Shown: positions 28,081 to 39,033, numbered from the stretch's first letter. The stretch: 64,000 bases of DNA from Chloroflexota bacterium (GCA_016866215.1 VGNE01000002.1:1-64000), one strand, 5' to 3'. Notes: generated from the letters alone by a model not told the origin. Translations and numbers: made by a program.

Positions 28081-29813
28081 GCGCCGCGCTTCCCCAACCA
28101 ATTCAGCAACTTCCTTGTAGACCAGGTATTGATCACATCCTTCGGCTCCAGCCACGCGCGGCGCGCAATGGCCACGCCATAATGAAGCATATCCAGATCG
28201 CCTTCGGAATGTGCGTCTGTGTTAATGCTGAGCAGCACGCCCAATTCCCTTGCGCGGCGGGCAAAAATATCGTCGAGATCGAGGCGGGAAGGGTGGGCGT
28301 TGATCTCCATTGCCACGCCGGACACTGAGGCAGCCTGCAAAATAGCTTCCATATCCAGATCTGCCCCTTCCCGGTCTGGAAATTCACGACCAGTTGGATG
28401 ACCAATAATATCCACATGTGGGTTTCCGACGGCCTTCAACAATCGGGGCGTGATCTTCTCACGCGGCTGACGCAAACTGGAATGAAGCGAGGCTACTACA
28501 ATATCAAGCGTGGCCAGAAATTCATCGGGATAATCCAGCGTTCCGTCGGCTTTGATCTCCACTTCGGTCGAATGCAGAACCAGGATGTCATCGCCCAGTT
28601 GTTTTTGAATCTTTTTGATTTCAGCGACTTGCTTTTTATGGTCTTCCATTTTCATTCCATTCGCAACGCCCAGCCCTGCAGAATGATCGGTAAATGCAAT
28701 GACTTTTATGCCTCGTCTTGCAGCGGCGCGCGCCATATCCAGCATGCTCAACTTGCCATCGCTCCATGTGGAATGAGTTTGTAAATTGGATTTAATATCC
28801 TTGACCTCGATCAATTTCGGAAGTTTATTTGCCTTGGCCGCCTGCACCTCGCCGCGGTCTTCGCGCAACTCAGGCGCTATCCACGGCAGACCTAAAGTTT
28901 TATAAACTTCTTCTTCCGTGGCGCAAAGAATTTCACCTTTACCACTCACCTTGGTCAGCGCATGTTCGGATAAAGATAAACCTTTATCCAATGCGATTTG
29001 ACGAAGCGCAACATTATGATCTTTTGAACCCGTTGCATATTGCAGCGCCGTGCCGAACTTTTCGGGCGGATGCACCCATACTTGCGCGCGCACCCCATCC
29101 GTAAATTCGAGGCTGGCCTTCATTTCGCCTTTTCCTAAAACGCGGCTGACCCCTCTAAGATTGACAAAGGCTTCCATGACAGCCACTGCGTGTGAATCTT
29201 TGGCCGCAACTAAAATATCGAGATCGCCGACCGTGGAACGCATCCTTCTCAGACTGCCGGCTGGTTCTGCCGCGACGACTCCTTTCACGCCTTTGAGGAC
29301 TGCAATGATCTCCTGCGCCCGCGGATAGGCGCGCCCAAGCGGGAGTCTGCCGGACCTGCGAGCGAGGGATGCAATCCCTTCCAGGATGGCACTCTCGGAC
29401 TTGGCGCCCATGCCCGGCAATCCGCGCAACTGTCCGTTTTTCGCGGCAGTTTCCAGTTCAGATAGAGACGTGATGTTTAAGGTCTTCCAAATGAGCGCAA
29501 TCTTCTTCGGACCCAGCCCGGGCACTTGCAGCCAGCCTGCCAAACTTTCGGGAATTTCCTCTTTTAGTTTCTCAAGAAATTCGAGTTTGCCTGTCCGCAG
29601 TAACTCGTCAATTTTTTCGGCGATGGCTTTGCCTACACCGGGGATCTCACGCAGTTTTCCCTCTTTCCAAAACTCACTGGCTTCGCGGCCGAGGCTGATC
29701 AAGTTTTCAGCTGCCTTGCGATAGGCGAGAATGACGTAAATGACCTCGCCTTTGATCTCACAAAGATTTCCAATAAGATTAAATGTATCTGCAAGTTGAC
29801 GGTTGTTCATCAT
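28077..29813 (-). CDS. polX: DNA polymerase/3'-5' exonuclease PolX
   Basis: GRREASEFWKEGKLREIPGVGKAIAEKI; PAGSLRRMRSTVGDLDILV; C-terminal PHP domain (LQTHSTWSDGK...EINAHPSRLDL). Confidence 0.95.
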   Translation of the reverse strand: MMNNRQLADTFNLIGNLCEIKGEVIYVILAYRKAAENLISLGREASEFWKEGKLREIPGVGKAIAEKIDELLRTGKLEFLEKLKEEIPESLAGWLQVPGLGPKKIALIWKTLNITSLSELETAAKNGQLRGLPGMGAKSESAILEGIASLARRSGRLPLGRAYPRAQEIIAVLKGVKGVVAAEPAGSLRRMRSTVGDLDILVAAKDSHAVAVMEAFVNLRGVSRVLGKGEMKASLEFTDGVRAQVWVHPPEKFGTALQYATGSKDHNVALRQIALDKGLSLSEHALTKVSGKGEILCATEEEVYKTLGLPWIAPELREDRGEVQAAKANKLPKLIEVKDIKSNLQTHSTWSDGKLSMLDMARAAARRGIKVIAFTDHSAGLGVANGMKMEDHKKQVAEIKKIQKQLGDDILVLHSTEVEIKADGTLDYPDEFLATLDIVVASLHSSLRQPREKITPRLLKAVGNPHVDIIGHPTGREFPDREGADLDMEAILQAASVSGVAMEINAHPSRLDLDDIFARRARELGVLLSINTDAHSEGDLDMLHYGVAIARRAWLEPKDVINTWSTRKLLNWLGKRGA

Positions 29814-30003
29814 AACGGTAATCCTTCAAGAATATGCGGGATATACACTCCAACCTGATAAGATCAAGACATCCGGCAACAAATTAATTGACCTCCCACA
29901 TAAGTTATTCGAAGGATAGGTTTGCCACCGGTCAAAGCATGTATTTTCGGCAGGCAACAAGCCTGACCTATTTGGCAGCCCCTTTTATTGACGATGCCAG
30001 TTA

Positions 30004-30675
30004 TTACTCAAACAATACGATCTTATATCCTAATGCATTGAAAAATCTGAGCAAATAGGCCTCAGCATTTCTTTGCGCCTGAACAAGGATACCATCATCC
30101 AATGCGACACTCATGATCCTGTCCTGTCCCACGCCAAGCGATTGAATCACATAGTTCGGGTCAATATCCACAAAGATGCCTTCCTGAACAGTATAGACTT
30201 CCATTTGATTTGTATCCAAAGTTACCGCCAGGATTTCCGCAGGCGGCAGATTTACATACAGAACGCCATCTTGGAGGCGCATGTCGCTGGGCTGGATTTT
30301 CTCCATATCAATCCCCGCGATTACCGATCCATGAATTTGCAAGAGCAACTTGGTACCAAAGAGGTACGTAGAGAGCGGGTGTTCCTGGTTAACTTCATGC
30401 GACACAACTTGTGAAACGCTGTATTGTATGGTCTCCAAACGAGCCAGCGCACGAATTTCATTGATATAGGTGACGGGGTCGGGTATGATCGTGGGCGTAG
30501 GATTCATCATCTGCGAAACCTGGGTTTGCAAAGCCTCATTGGCCTGGTTGATCTGTTGGAAGGGAGCCGTTGCCGCCGCCGCACTCTCGCGTACGGTCTG
30601 TACAATAAAATACACGCCAGCCGCCAAGACCGCCAATATCAGAATGGACAAGATCGTGTTGAATGTGTTTTTCAT
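30004..30675 (-). CDS. DUF4230 domain-containing protein
   Basis: Single N-terminal TM plus INEIRALARLETIQYSVSQVV...LLQIHGSVIAGIDMEKI. Confidence 0.82.
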   Translation of the reverse strand: MKNTFNTILSILILAVLAAGVYFIVQTVRESAAAATAPFQQINQANEALQTQVSQMMNPTPTIIPDPVTYINEIRALARLETIQYSVSQVVSHEVNQEHPLSTYLFGTKLLLQIHGSVIAGIDMEKIQPSDMRLQDGVLYVNLPPAEILAVTLDTNQMEVYTVQEGIFVDIDPNYVIQSLGVGQDRIMSVALDDGILVQAQRNAEAYLLRFFNALGYKIVLFE

Positions 30676-30799
30676 TTTCGTCCTTTCTACTCTTGTTGCA
30701 TAAATTACAAAATTCAGGTTTATTTATTTGTGCTGGATTTTGTAAATCTTGTCTTATTATAGCAACATCAGTATGATTGCGCGCAACCAGTATTGAAAG

Positions 30800-31807
30800 A
30801 TGAAAAAAATCCTGCTCGTACTCTCCCTTGCTGTTTTTGGATGTTCACTCCCTGTGACTTTGGGGACACCCACGCCGATTCCAACCCTCACCCCTGCGGG
30901 GACTCCCTCCCCCATACAGACGCCTCTCGCCACGCCCGAGCCTGGCACTGAACAAAATCCGTTGATCCTCGCCCTGGCCCCCTCCACGCATCCCACCGAC
31001 GAAACCATCGCGGCGGGAGAGTTGATTGCGGCATTTCTTGAATCGCGTACAGGCTATAGGGTTGTCTCGGTTGCGTCTTCCTCCGAGCAGAGTCTGGTGG
31101 AGGCTTTCGCAAAGGGCAACGCACATATCGGAGCGCTCTCGCCATTCGCCTACCTGCTAGCGCGTGAAAACGACTCGGTTACTGCCCTGCTGGCGAGCGT
31201 GCGTGACGGTGGAGCATTCTACGGCGCGCAGATCATCGCCAACCGCGAAAAAGAATTCACATCTTATTATGATGAAGCTCGCAGTGAAAATACAACCGAC
31301 GCCGCCACTGCCTTGAATCAATTTGAAGAGAAAAAAGCCTGCTGGAGTGATGAAGACTCGCCGTCAGGGTATGTGGTGCCGTTCGGATTGCTGAATCAGG
31401 CTGGGGTCCAGATAAGAAGCGGGGCATTCCTCGCAGGTCAGCCAAGCGTTGTGCGTGCCGTCTATGCGGATGACATCTGCGATTTTGGCGCAACCTACAT
31501 TGACGCGCGCGATTCGCCGGCGCTCGAAGCGGATTATGGCGATGTGATGGACCGGGTGATCGTCATTTGGCGCATCCCCAATATTATTCCGTATGAAAAT
31601 ATTTCGATGGCTAATTCACTGCCGATTGAAATGCGCCGAATGATCCAGCGCGCATTCATTGACCTGATGCTCACTTCCGAAGGCGAAGCCGCCATGCAAG
31701 CCGTTTACGGCATGGATGAATTGCAGGTCGTGGAAGATGCCGCGTATGCGGATTTCGCTTCCTATGTGAAGTCTTCGCGGCTGGATTTGTTGAGTCTGAT
31801 CAAATAG
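30800..31807 (+). CDS. phosphate/phosphonate (PhnD-like) substrate-binding lipoprotein
   Basis: Lipobox AVFGCS; LILALAPSTHPTDETIAAGELIAAFLESRTGYRV...GNAHIGALSPFAYLLA. Confidence 0.88.
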   Translation: MKKILLVLSLAVFGCSLPVTLGTPTPIPTLTPAGTPSPIQTPLATPEPGTEQNPLILALAPSTHPTDETIAAGELIAAFLESRTGYRVVSVASSSEQSLVEAFAKGNAHIGALSPFAYLLARENDSVTALLASVRDGGAFYGAQIIANREKEFTSYYDEARSENTTDAATALNQFEEKKACWSDEDSPSGYVVPFGLLNQAGVQIRSGAFLAGQPSVVRAVYADDICDFGATYIDARDSPALEADYGDVMDRVIVIWRIPNIIPYENISMANSLPIEMRRMIQRAFIDLMLTSEGEAAMQAVYGMDELQVVEDAAYADFASYVKSSRLDLLSLIK

Positions 31808-31810
31808 ATG

Positions 31811-32620
31811 TTATTTGAAAAACATTCCCCAAACTGCCAACATGCCAAAAATAATAAGTACAACGCCAAGACTCGTAATGATCTCACGTGGTTCGCGTTG
31901 ATCGCTTAAAGTCATTTCGGGAGGGAGGCCAGTCACCATCCAACGCGCGCCTGCGAACCAGGTAAAGATCAACCCGCCGAGCAAACCGCCAATATGTCCC
32001 CAATTATCAATGCCGGGCGACAAGCCAATGAATAAATTAATCGCAATAATGAAAACCGTGTTGCCAATGGCCTGGCGCGCCTGATTGCCAAACAATTCAC
32101 GGTTTTGATAAAAGAAGATCACCTGCGCCCCGATCAGCCCAAACACAGCCGTGGAGGCGCCGACCGAATATCCGTTTTCACCGGTCAGGAGGAAGGAAAA
32201 AACATTCCCGGCAAATGCGCCGAGGAAATACAAAAGCGCAAACCTGACATGCCCAAATTGCCTCTCCATAAACGTGCCAATGGACAACAAAGCATACATG
32301 TTAAAGAAAATATGGGCAGGCGAACCGTGCAGGAAAACAGGTGTGATAAAGCGCCATAATTCCCCCGCGCGGATGGCGGTATTGAAACGCGCGCCATAGA
32401 TCTCAAGCCAGTCTATTTGATAGACGGCATATCCCCAGATCGCCACGCTGGCCAATTGCAAAAGATAAACCATTACAGTAAAGCCGATCAGGGCATACGT
32501 GACTGTCGGCGCGAGGGATGGCAGAGCGATGCGAACTGATTGGGTTGGAGGAGCAGGCTCGGGCATGCGCGAAGCGAGAGGCGAAGCCCCCGGTGGGGAT
32601 GATATCGGGGGTTGATTCAT
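31811..32620 (-). CDS. rhomboid-family intramembrane serine protease
   Basis: HGSPAHIFFNMYALLSIG; SVGASTAVFGLIG (GxS); NWGHIGGLLGG. Confidence 0.94.
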   Translation of the reverse strand: MNQPPISSPPGASPLASRMPEPAPPTQSVRIALPSLAPTVTYALIGFTVMVYLLQLASVAIWGYAVYQIDWLEIYGARFNTAIRAGELWRFITPVFLHGSPAHIFFNMYALLSIGTFMERQFGHVRFALLYFLGAFAGNVFSFLLTGENGYSVGASTAVFGLIGAQVIFFYQNRELFGNQARQAIGNTVFIIAINLFIGLSPGIDNWGHIGGLLGGLIFTWFAGARWMVTGLPPEMTLSDQREPREIITSLGVVLIIFGMLAVWGMFFK

Positions 32621-33234
32621 AATGTCACCTTGCGATGATGCACACGTAAATGTTCCGCTGAAATAATCGCATATACCTTTCCCACGGTATCATCCAGATG
32701 AAAATCCTGATTGACGATCACATAATCGAAGGCTTCAATCCGCGATAACTCCTTGCGCGCCGTGGCAATCCGCAGGGATAAAGAGTCAGCCGTTTCGGTC
32801 TTGCGCTCGCGCAAACGGTGTTCCAACTCATCTTCATTTTCACAGGTAATAAAGATCAACAAAGCCTCGGGGGCAAGTTTACGAACACTTTCCGCGCCTT
32901 GCACATCGAGGCGCATGACTACATCCTTGCCGCTTGCAAGCGCCTCCCGCACCTGCGCCATCGGAATGCCTTTGTAATCGCCGTACACCATTGCATATTC
33001 GATCAATTCATTCTCTTCGATCATGCGCGCAAATTCAGCCTTCGAAACAAACCAGTAATCCTTGCCGTCGATTTCGTTCTCACGTTTTTCACGTGTGGTG
33101 GCGGTCACAACAAAGTGAAATGGGAATCCGCGATCCATCATACGCTGGACGATTGAATCTTTTCCAACACCGGATGGGCCGGATATAACGATTAACAACG
33201 GTTGGGATTTGCGGAGTTCGAATGTTTTGGACAT
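32617..33234 (-). CDS. gmk: guanylate kinase
   Basis: LIVISGPSGVGKDSIVQRM; TTREKRENEIDGKDYWFVSKAEF. Confidence 0.95.
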   Translation of the reverse strand: MSKTFELRKSQPLLIVISGPSGVGKDSIVQRMMDRGFPFHFVVTATTREKRENEIDGKDYWFVSKAEFARMIEENELIEYAMVYGDYKGIPMAQVREALASGKDVVMRLDVQGAESVRKLAPEALLIFITCENEDELEHRLRERKTETADSLSLRIATARKELSRIEAFDYVIVNQDFHLDDTVGKVYAIISAEHLRVHHRKVTL

Positions 33235-33335
33235 TCATCTATTTTACCAAAAAGGAACGGCTGAGTTCTACTTCCGATTTGCATCACGGTATATGTTACT
33301 TTCCGATAGGCAAAAAAGCCTATCGGAGGAGCAAC

Positions 33336-34534
33336 ATGATGAGCCTGAAAAGCAAGCGCGAGTTGTTGGAAGTTGTGCGACCACGATACCTGAAAGCGAG
33401 CAAGGTTGAAAAGCAAAAGATGCTGGACGAGTTTACGTCTGCGACTGGCTATCATCGCAAACATGCGATCCGTGTGCTAAAAAACCAAGTTCAAGTTCAA
33501 AACCACCTTAAAGGGAAAACCAAAACCTACCAAACCATCTATCGTGGCGAAGTGGTGCGGGCGCTTGAGCAGATCTGGGAGATCTACGGACACCTCTGTT
33601 CCAAACGTTTGCAACCATTCTTACCAGAAGCCATTAAAGCGCTGGAGCGTTGTCAGGAAATCCAACTTTCCAAAGACACAAAAGAACTGCTCTCCCTGGC
33701 ACCGCCCGCCAGGGCAGGTGTGAAAATCAGTTCAGCCAGTATAGATCGCTGCTTGTGTCCTGTTCGAATCAAGACGCGGCACGGCTTGAGCACCACCAAA
33801 CCTGGCAGCCTGCTTAAAAAGTCAATTCCAGTACGCACCTTTACCGAATGGAGCGAAGAACAACCTGGCTTTATGGAAATTGACCTTGTCGCACACTGCG
33901 GAGATAGCACAGCAGGGCAATTTTTGAACACCTTGACCTGTACCGACGTGTGTACAGGTTGGGCCGATATAACGGGGCTGCCACGTCGTTCGCAAGAAGC
34001 AGTTTCTGAAGCCATACACCTCATGCGCCAAAGACTGCCCTTTCCTTTGCTCGGCATTGATTCGGACAATGGCAGTGAATTCATCAATGATTTGTTGTAC
34101 CGCTACTGCCTGGATGAGAAGATCACTTTTACCCGTTCTCGTCCATACAAGAAAAACGATCAGGCGCATGTCGAGCAAAAGAATTGGTCCGTCATACGGC
34201 ATACCGTTGGTTATGACCGCTGGGAAACAGAGCAGGAACTTGCTCTCCTTGAAAGTATTTATGACGATTTACGGCTCTACATCAATTTCTTTCAACCGTC
34301 TTTCAAATTGATGGCTAAAGCCTGTACTGAGCCTGTCGAAGTGAACGCATTGGCAACAAGACCATCAAACGGTATGATACAGCCAGGACCCCTTACCAGC
34401 GTGTACTCGAACGCAAAGATATTTCTTTGGAGGCCAAAGCACGGCTCATGAACTTGTATATCCAACTTAATCCTGCTGATCTTCGCCGCCGGATTGATCA
34501 GAAAACTGCCCAACTTTGGAAAATTTCTCGGTAA
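33336..34534 (+). pseudogene. IS transposase (integrase core), frameshifted near C-terminus
   Basis: FMEIDLVAHCG...GIDSDNGSEFIN...KKNDQAHVEQKNW; frame +1 after 34345 restores RIGNKTIKRYDTARTPYQRVLERKDIS...LWKISR*. Confidence 0.85.
34320..34345. repeat. short dispersed repeat GCCTGTACTGAGCCTGTCGAAGTG inserted in transposase
   Basis: Matches interrupted copy at 48540-48588 (reverse orientation). Confidence 0.8.
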
Positions 34535-34651
34535 CATTTTCTTGTGATGCAACGTTATCGTCATAGTAACATTTTATCTTGATGCATTACGCGCGTGCAT
34601 AGACCGCAGACGATAGACTGCTATAGTCAGTCGGTTGTATTCATTAAACTT

Positions 34652-35566
34652 CTATTCCAAGTAGTCACACCAACCCTCATACTTCTTTATCTTGCCGCGA
34701 ATCGCATCATGATACACATTCTGGATCTCGCGCGTTATCCTGCCAGATTTTCCATCGCCGATCTTACGGAAATCAATTTCACTCAAGCCGATGCACTCAG
34801 CGGCAGTACCGCACACAAAGACTTCGTCCGCGATGTAGAGCTGGTCGCGTGAAATCGGCTGTTCCAAAATCCTGTATCCCAAATCCTGCGCAATCGTATG
34901 AATGGAATGACGTGTAATCCCTTCCAATACCGGCGCAGTGGAGGGCGTGATAATTTTGCCATGACGCACGACAAAAAGATTCTCGCCCGTGCATTCCGCA
35001 ATATATCCCTGCGGATCAAGCATGATTGCTTCTTCAAATCCCAAACGCTGCGACTCGGTCTTGGCAAGAATACTGTTGGCATAATTACCCGATATCTTGG
35101 CTTTGGTCATCATCACGTTCGGGTGATGGCGTGTGAAAGATGAAATATTCGCGCGAATGCCTTTTTCCAACGCTTCATCGCCAAGATAATTGTTCCACTC
35201 CCACACGGCAATCGCGAGGCTGGGCTTGCCACTGTCCACATTCAAATTCCAGCCGCCACCATCCAGATACATTAACGGGCGAATATAGCAATCCTTAAAC
35301 CCGTTGACTCGCACGGTTTCCCTGATCGCCTCACTGACCTGATCCACTGTCCACGGAAATTCGCGGAAGCCCAACACTCGCGCCGAGTCAAGCAGACGTT
35401 CGATGTGTTCCTTCAAGCGAAAGACCGCAGGTCCCTTGTCTGTGTTGTATGCGCGAATGCCTTCGAACACCGCCGCGCCGTAATGCAGCGCGGGCGTCAG
35501 CATATGAATGGTGGCTTTCTCGAACGGTACCATTTCGCCGTTCATCCAGATGAATTTCGATTCCAT
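34652..35566 (-). CDS. ilvE: branched-chain amino acid aminotransferase
   Basis: FIWMNGEMVPFEKATIHMLTPALHYGAAVFEGIRAY; YIAECTGENLFVV. Confidence 0.95.
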   Translation of the reverse strand: MESKFIWMNGEMVPFEKATIHMLTPALHYGAAVFEGIRAYNTDKGPAVFRLKEHIERLLDSARVLGFREFPWTVDQVSEAIRETVRVNGFKDCYIRPLMYLDGGGWNLNVDSGKPSLAIAVWEWNNYLGDEALEKGIRANISSFTRHHPNVMMTKAKISGNYANSILAKTESQRLGFEEAIMLDPQGYIAECTGENLFVVRHGKIITPSTAPVLEGITRHSIHTIAQDLGYRILEQPISRDQLYIADEVFVCGTAAECIGLSEIDFRKIGDGKSGRITREIQNVYHDAIRGKIKKYEGWCDYLE

Positions 35567-35594
35567 GCCCATGATAATTTCTCCTTTTTAATTT

Positions 35595-35641
35595 GGAGTG
35601 CGGGAGCAAGCTCCCGCACCGACAGCTTGCTGTCGGACTCC
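35595..35641. repeat. nested palindromic repeat (GGAGT[GTGCGGGAG..CTCCCGCAC][CCGACAG..CTGTCGG]ACTCC)
   Basis: Two hairpins enclosed by an outer stem, between leuB and ilvE. Confidence 0.85.
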
Positions 35642-35646
35642 AGAGT

Positions 35647-36705
35647 TTAGATTCTTTTGATAATTTCATCCGCCATCTGGCGGGTCGTTAACTTGCCACC
35701 GATGTCTGTAGTGCGTGCACCAGCGGTAATTGTTTGTTCAACAGCCTTTTCAATCACGACGGCTTCCGCTTCAAGTTTCAACGAATGGCGAAGCAACATT
35801 GCCGTTGAAAGGATCGTACCAATTGGATTTGCGATTCCCTTGCCTGCAATATCTGGCGCTGACCCGTGGATCGGTTCAAACAACCCGACAGTTGATTCGC
35901 CCAAACTGGCAGAGGGCAGCATCCCCATTGACCCTGCCAAGATCGAGGCCTCGTCCGTGAGAATATCGCCGAACATATTCTCCGTGACGACTACATCCAT
36001 CCAGGCGGGATCAGTGATCAGCCGCATGGATGTAGTATCCACGAGCATGTGCTCGAGTTCCACATCTTTATTTTCCGCGCCAACTTCGGTTGCGATCTGA
36101 CGCCACAAACGAGATGACTCTAAAACATTGGCTTTATCCACCGAAGTCACTTTTTTCCTGCGGCCTTTCGCCAGCTTGAACGCAAGTTCCATCACGCGCT
36201 TAATTTCGTAATCATAATATTCAAGGGTATCCACAGCGCGCTCACGGCCATCTTTGATGTCGCGCCCCTTGGGCCAGCCGAAGTATAGTCCGCCAGTAAG
36301 TTCGCGCACGACGAGAATATCCACGCCTTGCAATTTCTCAGGCTTGAGCGGTGACCACTCCATCAGCGCAGGATGTACTTTGACAGGGCGTAAATTTGCG
36401 AATACGCCGAGACCTTTTCGCAAGGCGAGCAGTCCACGCTCGGGGCGGTCTTTCGCGGCAGGGTCATCCCATTTGGGTCCGCCCACCGCGCCAAGCAAAA
36501 CCGCATCCGCAGACTGGCAATCGGCGAGGGTTTCATCGGTCAACGATGAGTTGTATTTATCAATCGAACAACCGCCCATCAGGCGTTCTGTGAAATTGAA
36601 TGTGTGATTATATTTGCTGGCGATGAAGTCCAGCACGCGCACGGCTTCAGCGACCACTTCGGGTCCAATGCCGTCGCCGGGGAGGAGGGTTATTTTGAAT
36701 GTCAT
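35647..36705 (-). CDS. leuB: 3-isopropylmalate dehydrogenase
   Basis: [44 protein letters not shown]. Confidence 0.96.
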   Translation of the reverse strand: MTFKITLLPGDGIGPEVVAEAVRVLDFIASKYNHTFNFTERLMGGCSIDKYNSSLTDETLADCQSADAVLLGAVGGPKWDDPAAKDRPERGLLALRKGLGVFANLRPVKVHPALMEWSPLKPEKLQGVDILVVRELTGGLYFGWPKGRDIKDGRERAVDTLEYYDYEIKRVMELAFKLAKGRRKKVTSVDKANVLESSRLWRQIATEVGAENKDVELEHMLVDTTSMRLITDPAWMDVVVTENMFGDILTDEASILAGSMGMLPSASLGESTVGLFEPIHGSAPDIAGKGIANPIGTILSTAMLLRHSLKLEAEAVVIEKAVEQTITAGARTTDIGGKLTTRQMADEIIKRI

Positions 36706-36789
36706 TATTCTCCGATTTACGATTTCGTGTTGCGTGTTGCGTAACTTGTGTACGTGTCTACCTGTTTCCGTGTCTACTTGTCCACGCCC

Positions 36790-38346
36790 TCAATGCGCCA
36801 CCATCAGCCCATATTCCATTGAATCGGCCAACGCGCGCCAGGAGGCTTCGATGATATTTGTGCTTGCGCCGACAGTGCTCCAGCGGCCTGTGCTGTTGCG
36901 CGTGTCGATCAATACGCGGGTGATGGCTTCGGTACCATGGTCGGAATCGAGGATGCGGACTTTGTAATCGGATAGATAGAATTTAGCAATCTGCGGGTAA
37001 TAACCGGCCAAAGCCTTTCGCAATGCGTTATCCAGCGCATTGACGGGACCATTGCCCTCGGCGGCAGTGTGAAGCACTTCGCCTTGCACGCGGACTTTGA
37101 CCATCGCTTCAGCGAAGATACCGCGCATGTCACGGTGCTCGACGTTGACAAAAAAATCAATCAGTTCAAACGGAGGTTTATAGCCGTATTCCTGTCGCTT
37201 CAACATCATGGCCACGGATGCTTCGGCAGCTTCGAAGGAGAAACCGCGCGATTCAAGTTCCTTGATGTCATTGAGCACGCCAACGACTTCTTCACCTTCC
37301 ACTTCCACGCCGTGTTCTTCGGCTTTGCTTAATAAATTACCGCGACCTGAAAGATCAGAGACAACCACGCGCATTTTATTGCCGATCTTTTCCGGCTCGA
37401 TGTGTTGATACGATTGCGGCGAACGTCTCATCGCGGCGACGTGCACGCCGCCTTTATGCGCGAATGCAGATTTACCAACAAACGGCAAATGTTCATCGGG
37501 CGTGAGGTTGGCTACCTCCGCCACGAAATGCGAGAGTTCATATAAATGTTCCAGCTTTCCTGCGGGCAAACATTGATAGCCCATTTTGAGTTCAAGATCA
37601 GCCATGATGGAAATTAAGTTGGCATTGCCGCAGCGTTCACCCACGCCATTGATCGTGCCTTGCACTTGAATTGCGCCCTCGCGAATCGCCGTCAACGAGT
37701 TGACCACGGCACACTCGCCGTCGTTATGGGTGTGGATCCCGAATGGGGTTTTTATGACCAGTTTGAGGTTGCGAATGATGCGTTCCACTTCCCAGGGCAA
37801 TGTCCCGCCGTTGGTATCGCATAAAATGACTGTTTCCGCGCCGCCGCGAATCGCCGCGCGTAAAGTTTCGAGCGCGTAGGATGAATCCGCTTTGTAGCCG
37901 TCGAAGAAATGTTCGGCGTCATAGATGACACGCTTATTGTTTGATTTGAGATAAGCGACAGACTGCTCGATGATGCGAAGGTTATCTTCAGGCGTTGTTT
38001 GTAAAACTTCCTTAACGTGCAACGTCCACGTTTTTCCAAAGATGGTGCAGACAGGCGTGTTGGAATCAAGCAGGGCTTTGATGTTGGCGTCATCTTCGGG
38101 TCCGCCTTTGACACGACATGTTGAACCAAACGCAGCAATCAGCGCATTCTTCCACTGCATATCGCGGGCACGTTCGAAAAACTCAACATCCTTTGGATTT
38201 GAGCCAGGCCAGCCGCCTTCGATGAGGGCTACGCCGATGTCATCGAGTTTTTGCGCGATGCGGATTTTGTCATTGCTCGAAAGCGTAAAGCCTTCGGATT
38301 GAGTCCCATCGCGCAGGGTGGTGTCGTAGATTTGGATTTGGGTCAT
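36790..38346 (-). CDS. cimA: (R)-citramalate synthase
   Basis: MTQIQIYDTTLRDGTQSEGFTLSSNDKIRIAQKLDDIGV.LIEGGWPGSNPKD; HMGL-like plus LeuA allosteric domain. Confidence 0.93.
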   Translation of the reverse strand: MTQIQIYDTTLRDGTQSEGFTLSSNDKIRIAQKLDDIGVALIEGGWPGSNPKDVEFFERARDMQWKNALIAAFGSTCRVKGGPEDDANIKALLDSNTPVCTIFGKTWTLHVKEVLQTTPEDNLRIIEQSVAYLKSNNKRVIYDAEHFFDGYKADSSYALETLRAAIRGGAETVILCDTNGGTLPWEVERIIRNLKLVIKTPFGIHTHNDGECAVVNSLTAIREGAIQVQGTINGVGERCGNANLISIMADLELKMGYQCLPAGKLEHLYELSHFVAEVANLTPDEHLPFVGKSAFAHKGGVHVAAMRRSPQSYQHIEPEKIGNKMRVVVSDLSGRGNLLSKAEEHGVEVEGEEVVGVLNDIKELESRGFSFEAAEASVAMMLKRQEYGYKPPFELIDFFVNVEHRDMRGIFAEAMVKVRVQGEVLHTAAEGNGPVNALDNALRKALAGYYPQIAKFYLSDYKVRILDSDHGTEAITRVLIDTRNSTGRWSTVGASTNIIEASWRALADSMEYGLMVAH

Positions 38347-38406
38347 ATATTACCTGTTGCGTATTTCGTGGTGCGTGTTGCGTAAAAAAACGGAACACGC
38401 TACACG

Positions 38407-38991
38407 CTACACATTGGATGCCTCAAACTCTGCAATCTGTTTCTCGAAACCCAAGATGTAGCCGAGTTCGTCCACGCCATTTAGTAAACACGTTTTGTTA
38501 AATGGATCAATCGGGAAAGTGACGGAACCTCCAGGGTAGGATAATGTTTGGGTCGCAAGGTCAACTGTCAGTTCGGCGCGAGGCGCTTCTTCCACAAGGT
38601 CAAAAAGCATTTTGTGAGTCGCGTCATCCACAATGATCGGGATGAGTCCATTCTTCAAAGAGTTGTTGCGGAAGATGTCTGCGAAGGATGTGGAAATGAC
38701 GGCGCGGAAGCCGTAACTGGTGAGCGCCCACGGGGCATGTTCGCGGCTCGAACCGCACCCGAAGTTGTCTCCTGCTAAAAGAATTTGACAGCCCTTTGAC
38801 TCGGGCTTATTGATGATGAAATCTGTTTTGATGGATTTGTCATCGTTATAGCGCCAGTTGAAAAAGAGCGCGTCGGCAAGATTGTTCTTATCTGTGACTT
38901 TCAAGAACTGCGCGGGGATGATCTGATCCGTGTCAATGTCGTTGACGGGCAGAGGCATGACGCGGGAGGTGAGGGTGGTGAAATTTGCCAT
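38407..38991 (-). CDS. leuD: 3-isopropylmalate dehydratase small subunit
   Basis: DNFGCGSSREHAPWALTSYGFRAVIS. Confidence 0.95.
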   Translation of the reverse strand: MANFTTLTSRVMPLPVNDIDTDQIIPAQFLKVTDKNNLADALFFNWRYNDDKSIKTDFIINKPESKGCQILLAGDNFGCGSSREHAPWALTSYGFRAVISTSFADIFRNNSLKNGLIPIIVDDATHKMLFDLVEEAPRAELTVDLATQTLSYPGGSVTFPIDPFNKTCLLNGVDELGYILGFEKQIAEFEASNV

Positions 38992-39033
38992 AGTTGATTT
39001 CCGATTTTTGATTTACGATTGATGATTACTCCG

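Larger units (their letters stand above)
33280..34587 (+). mobile_element. insertion sequence, DDE (rve-type) transposase, imperfect terminal repeats
   Basis: Left TGCATCACGGTATATGTTACTTTCCGATA vs right (revcomp) TGCATCAAGATAAAATGTTACTATGACGATA; encodes transposase. Confidence 0.75.
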
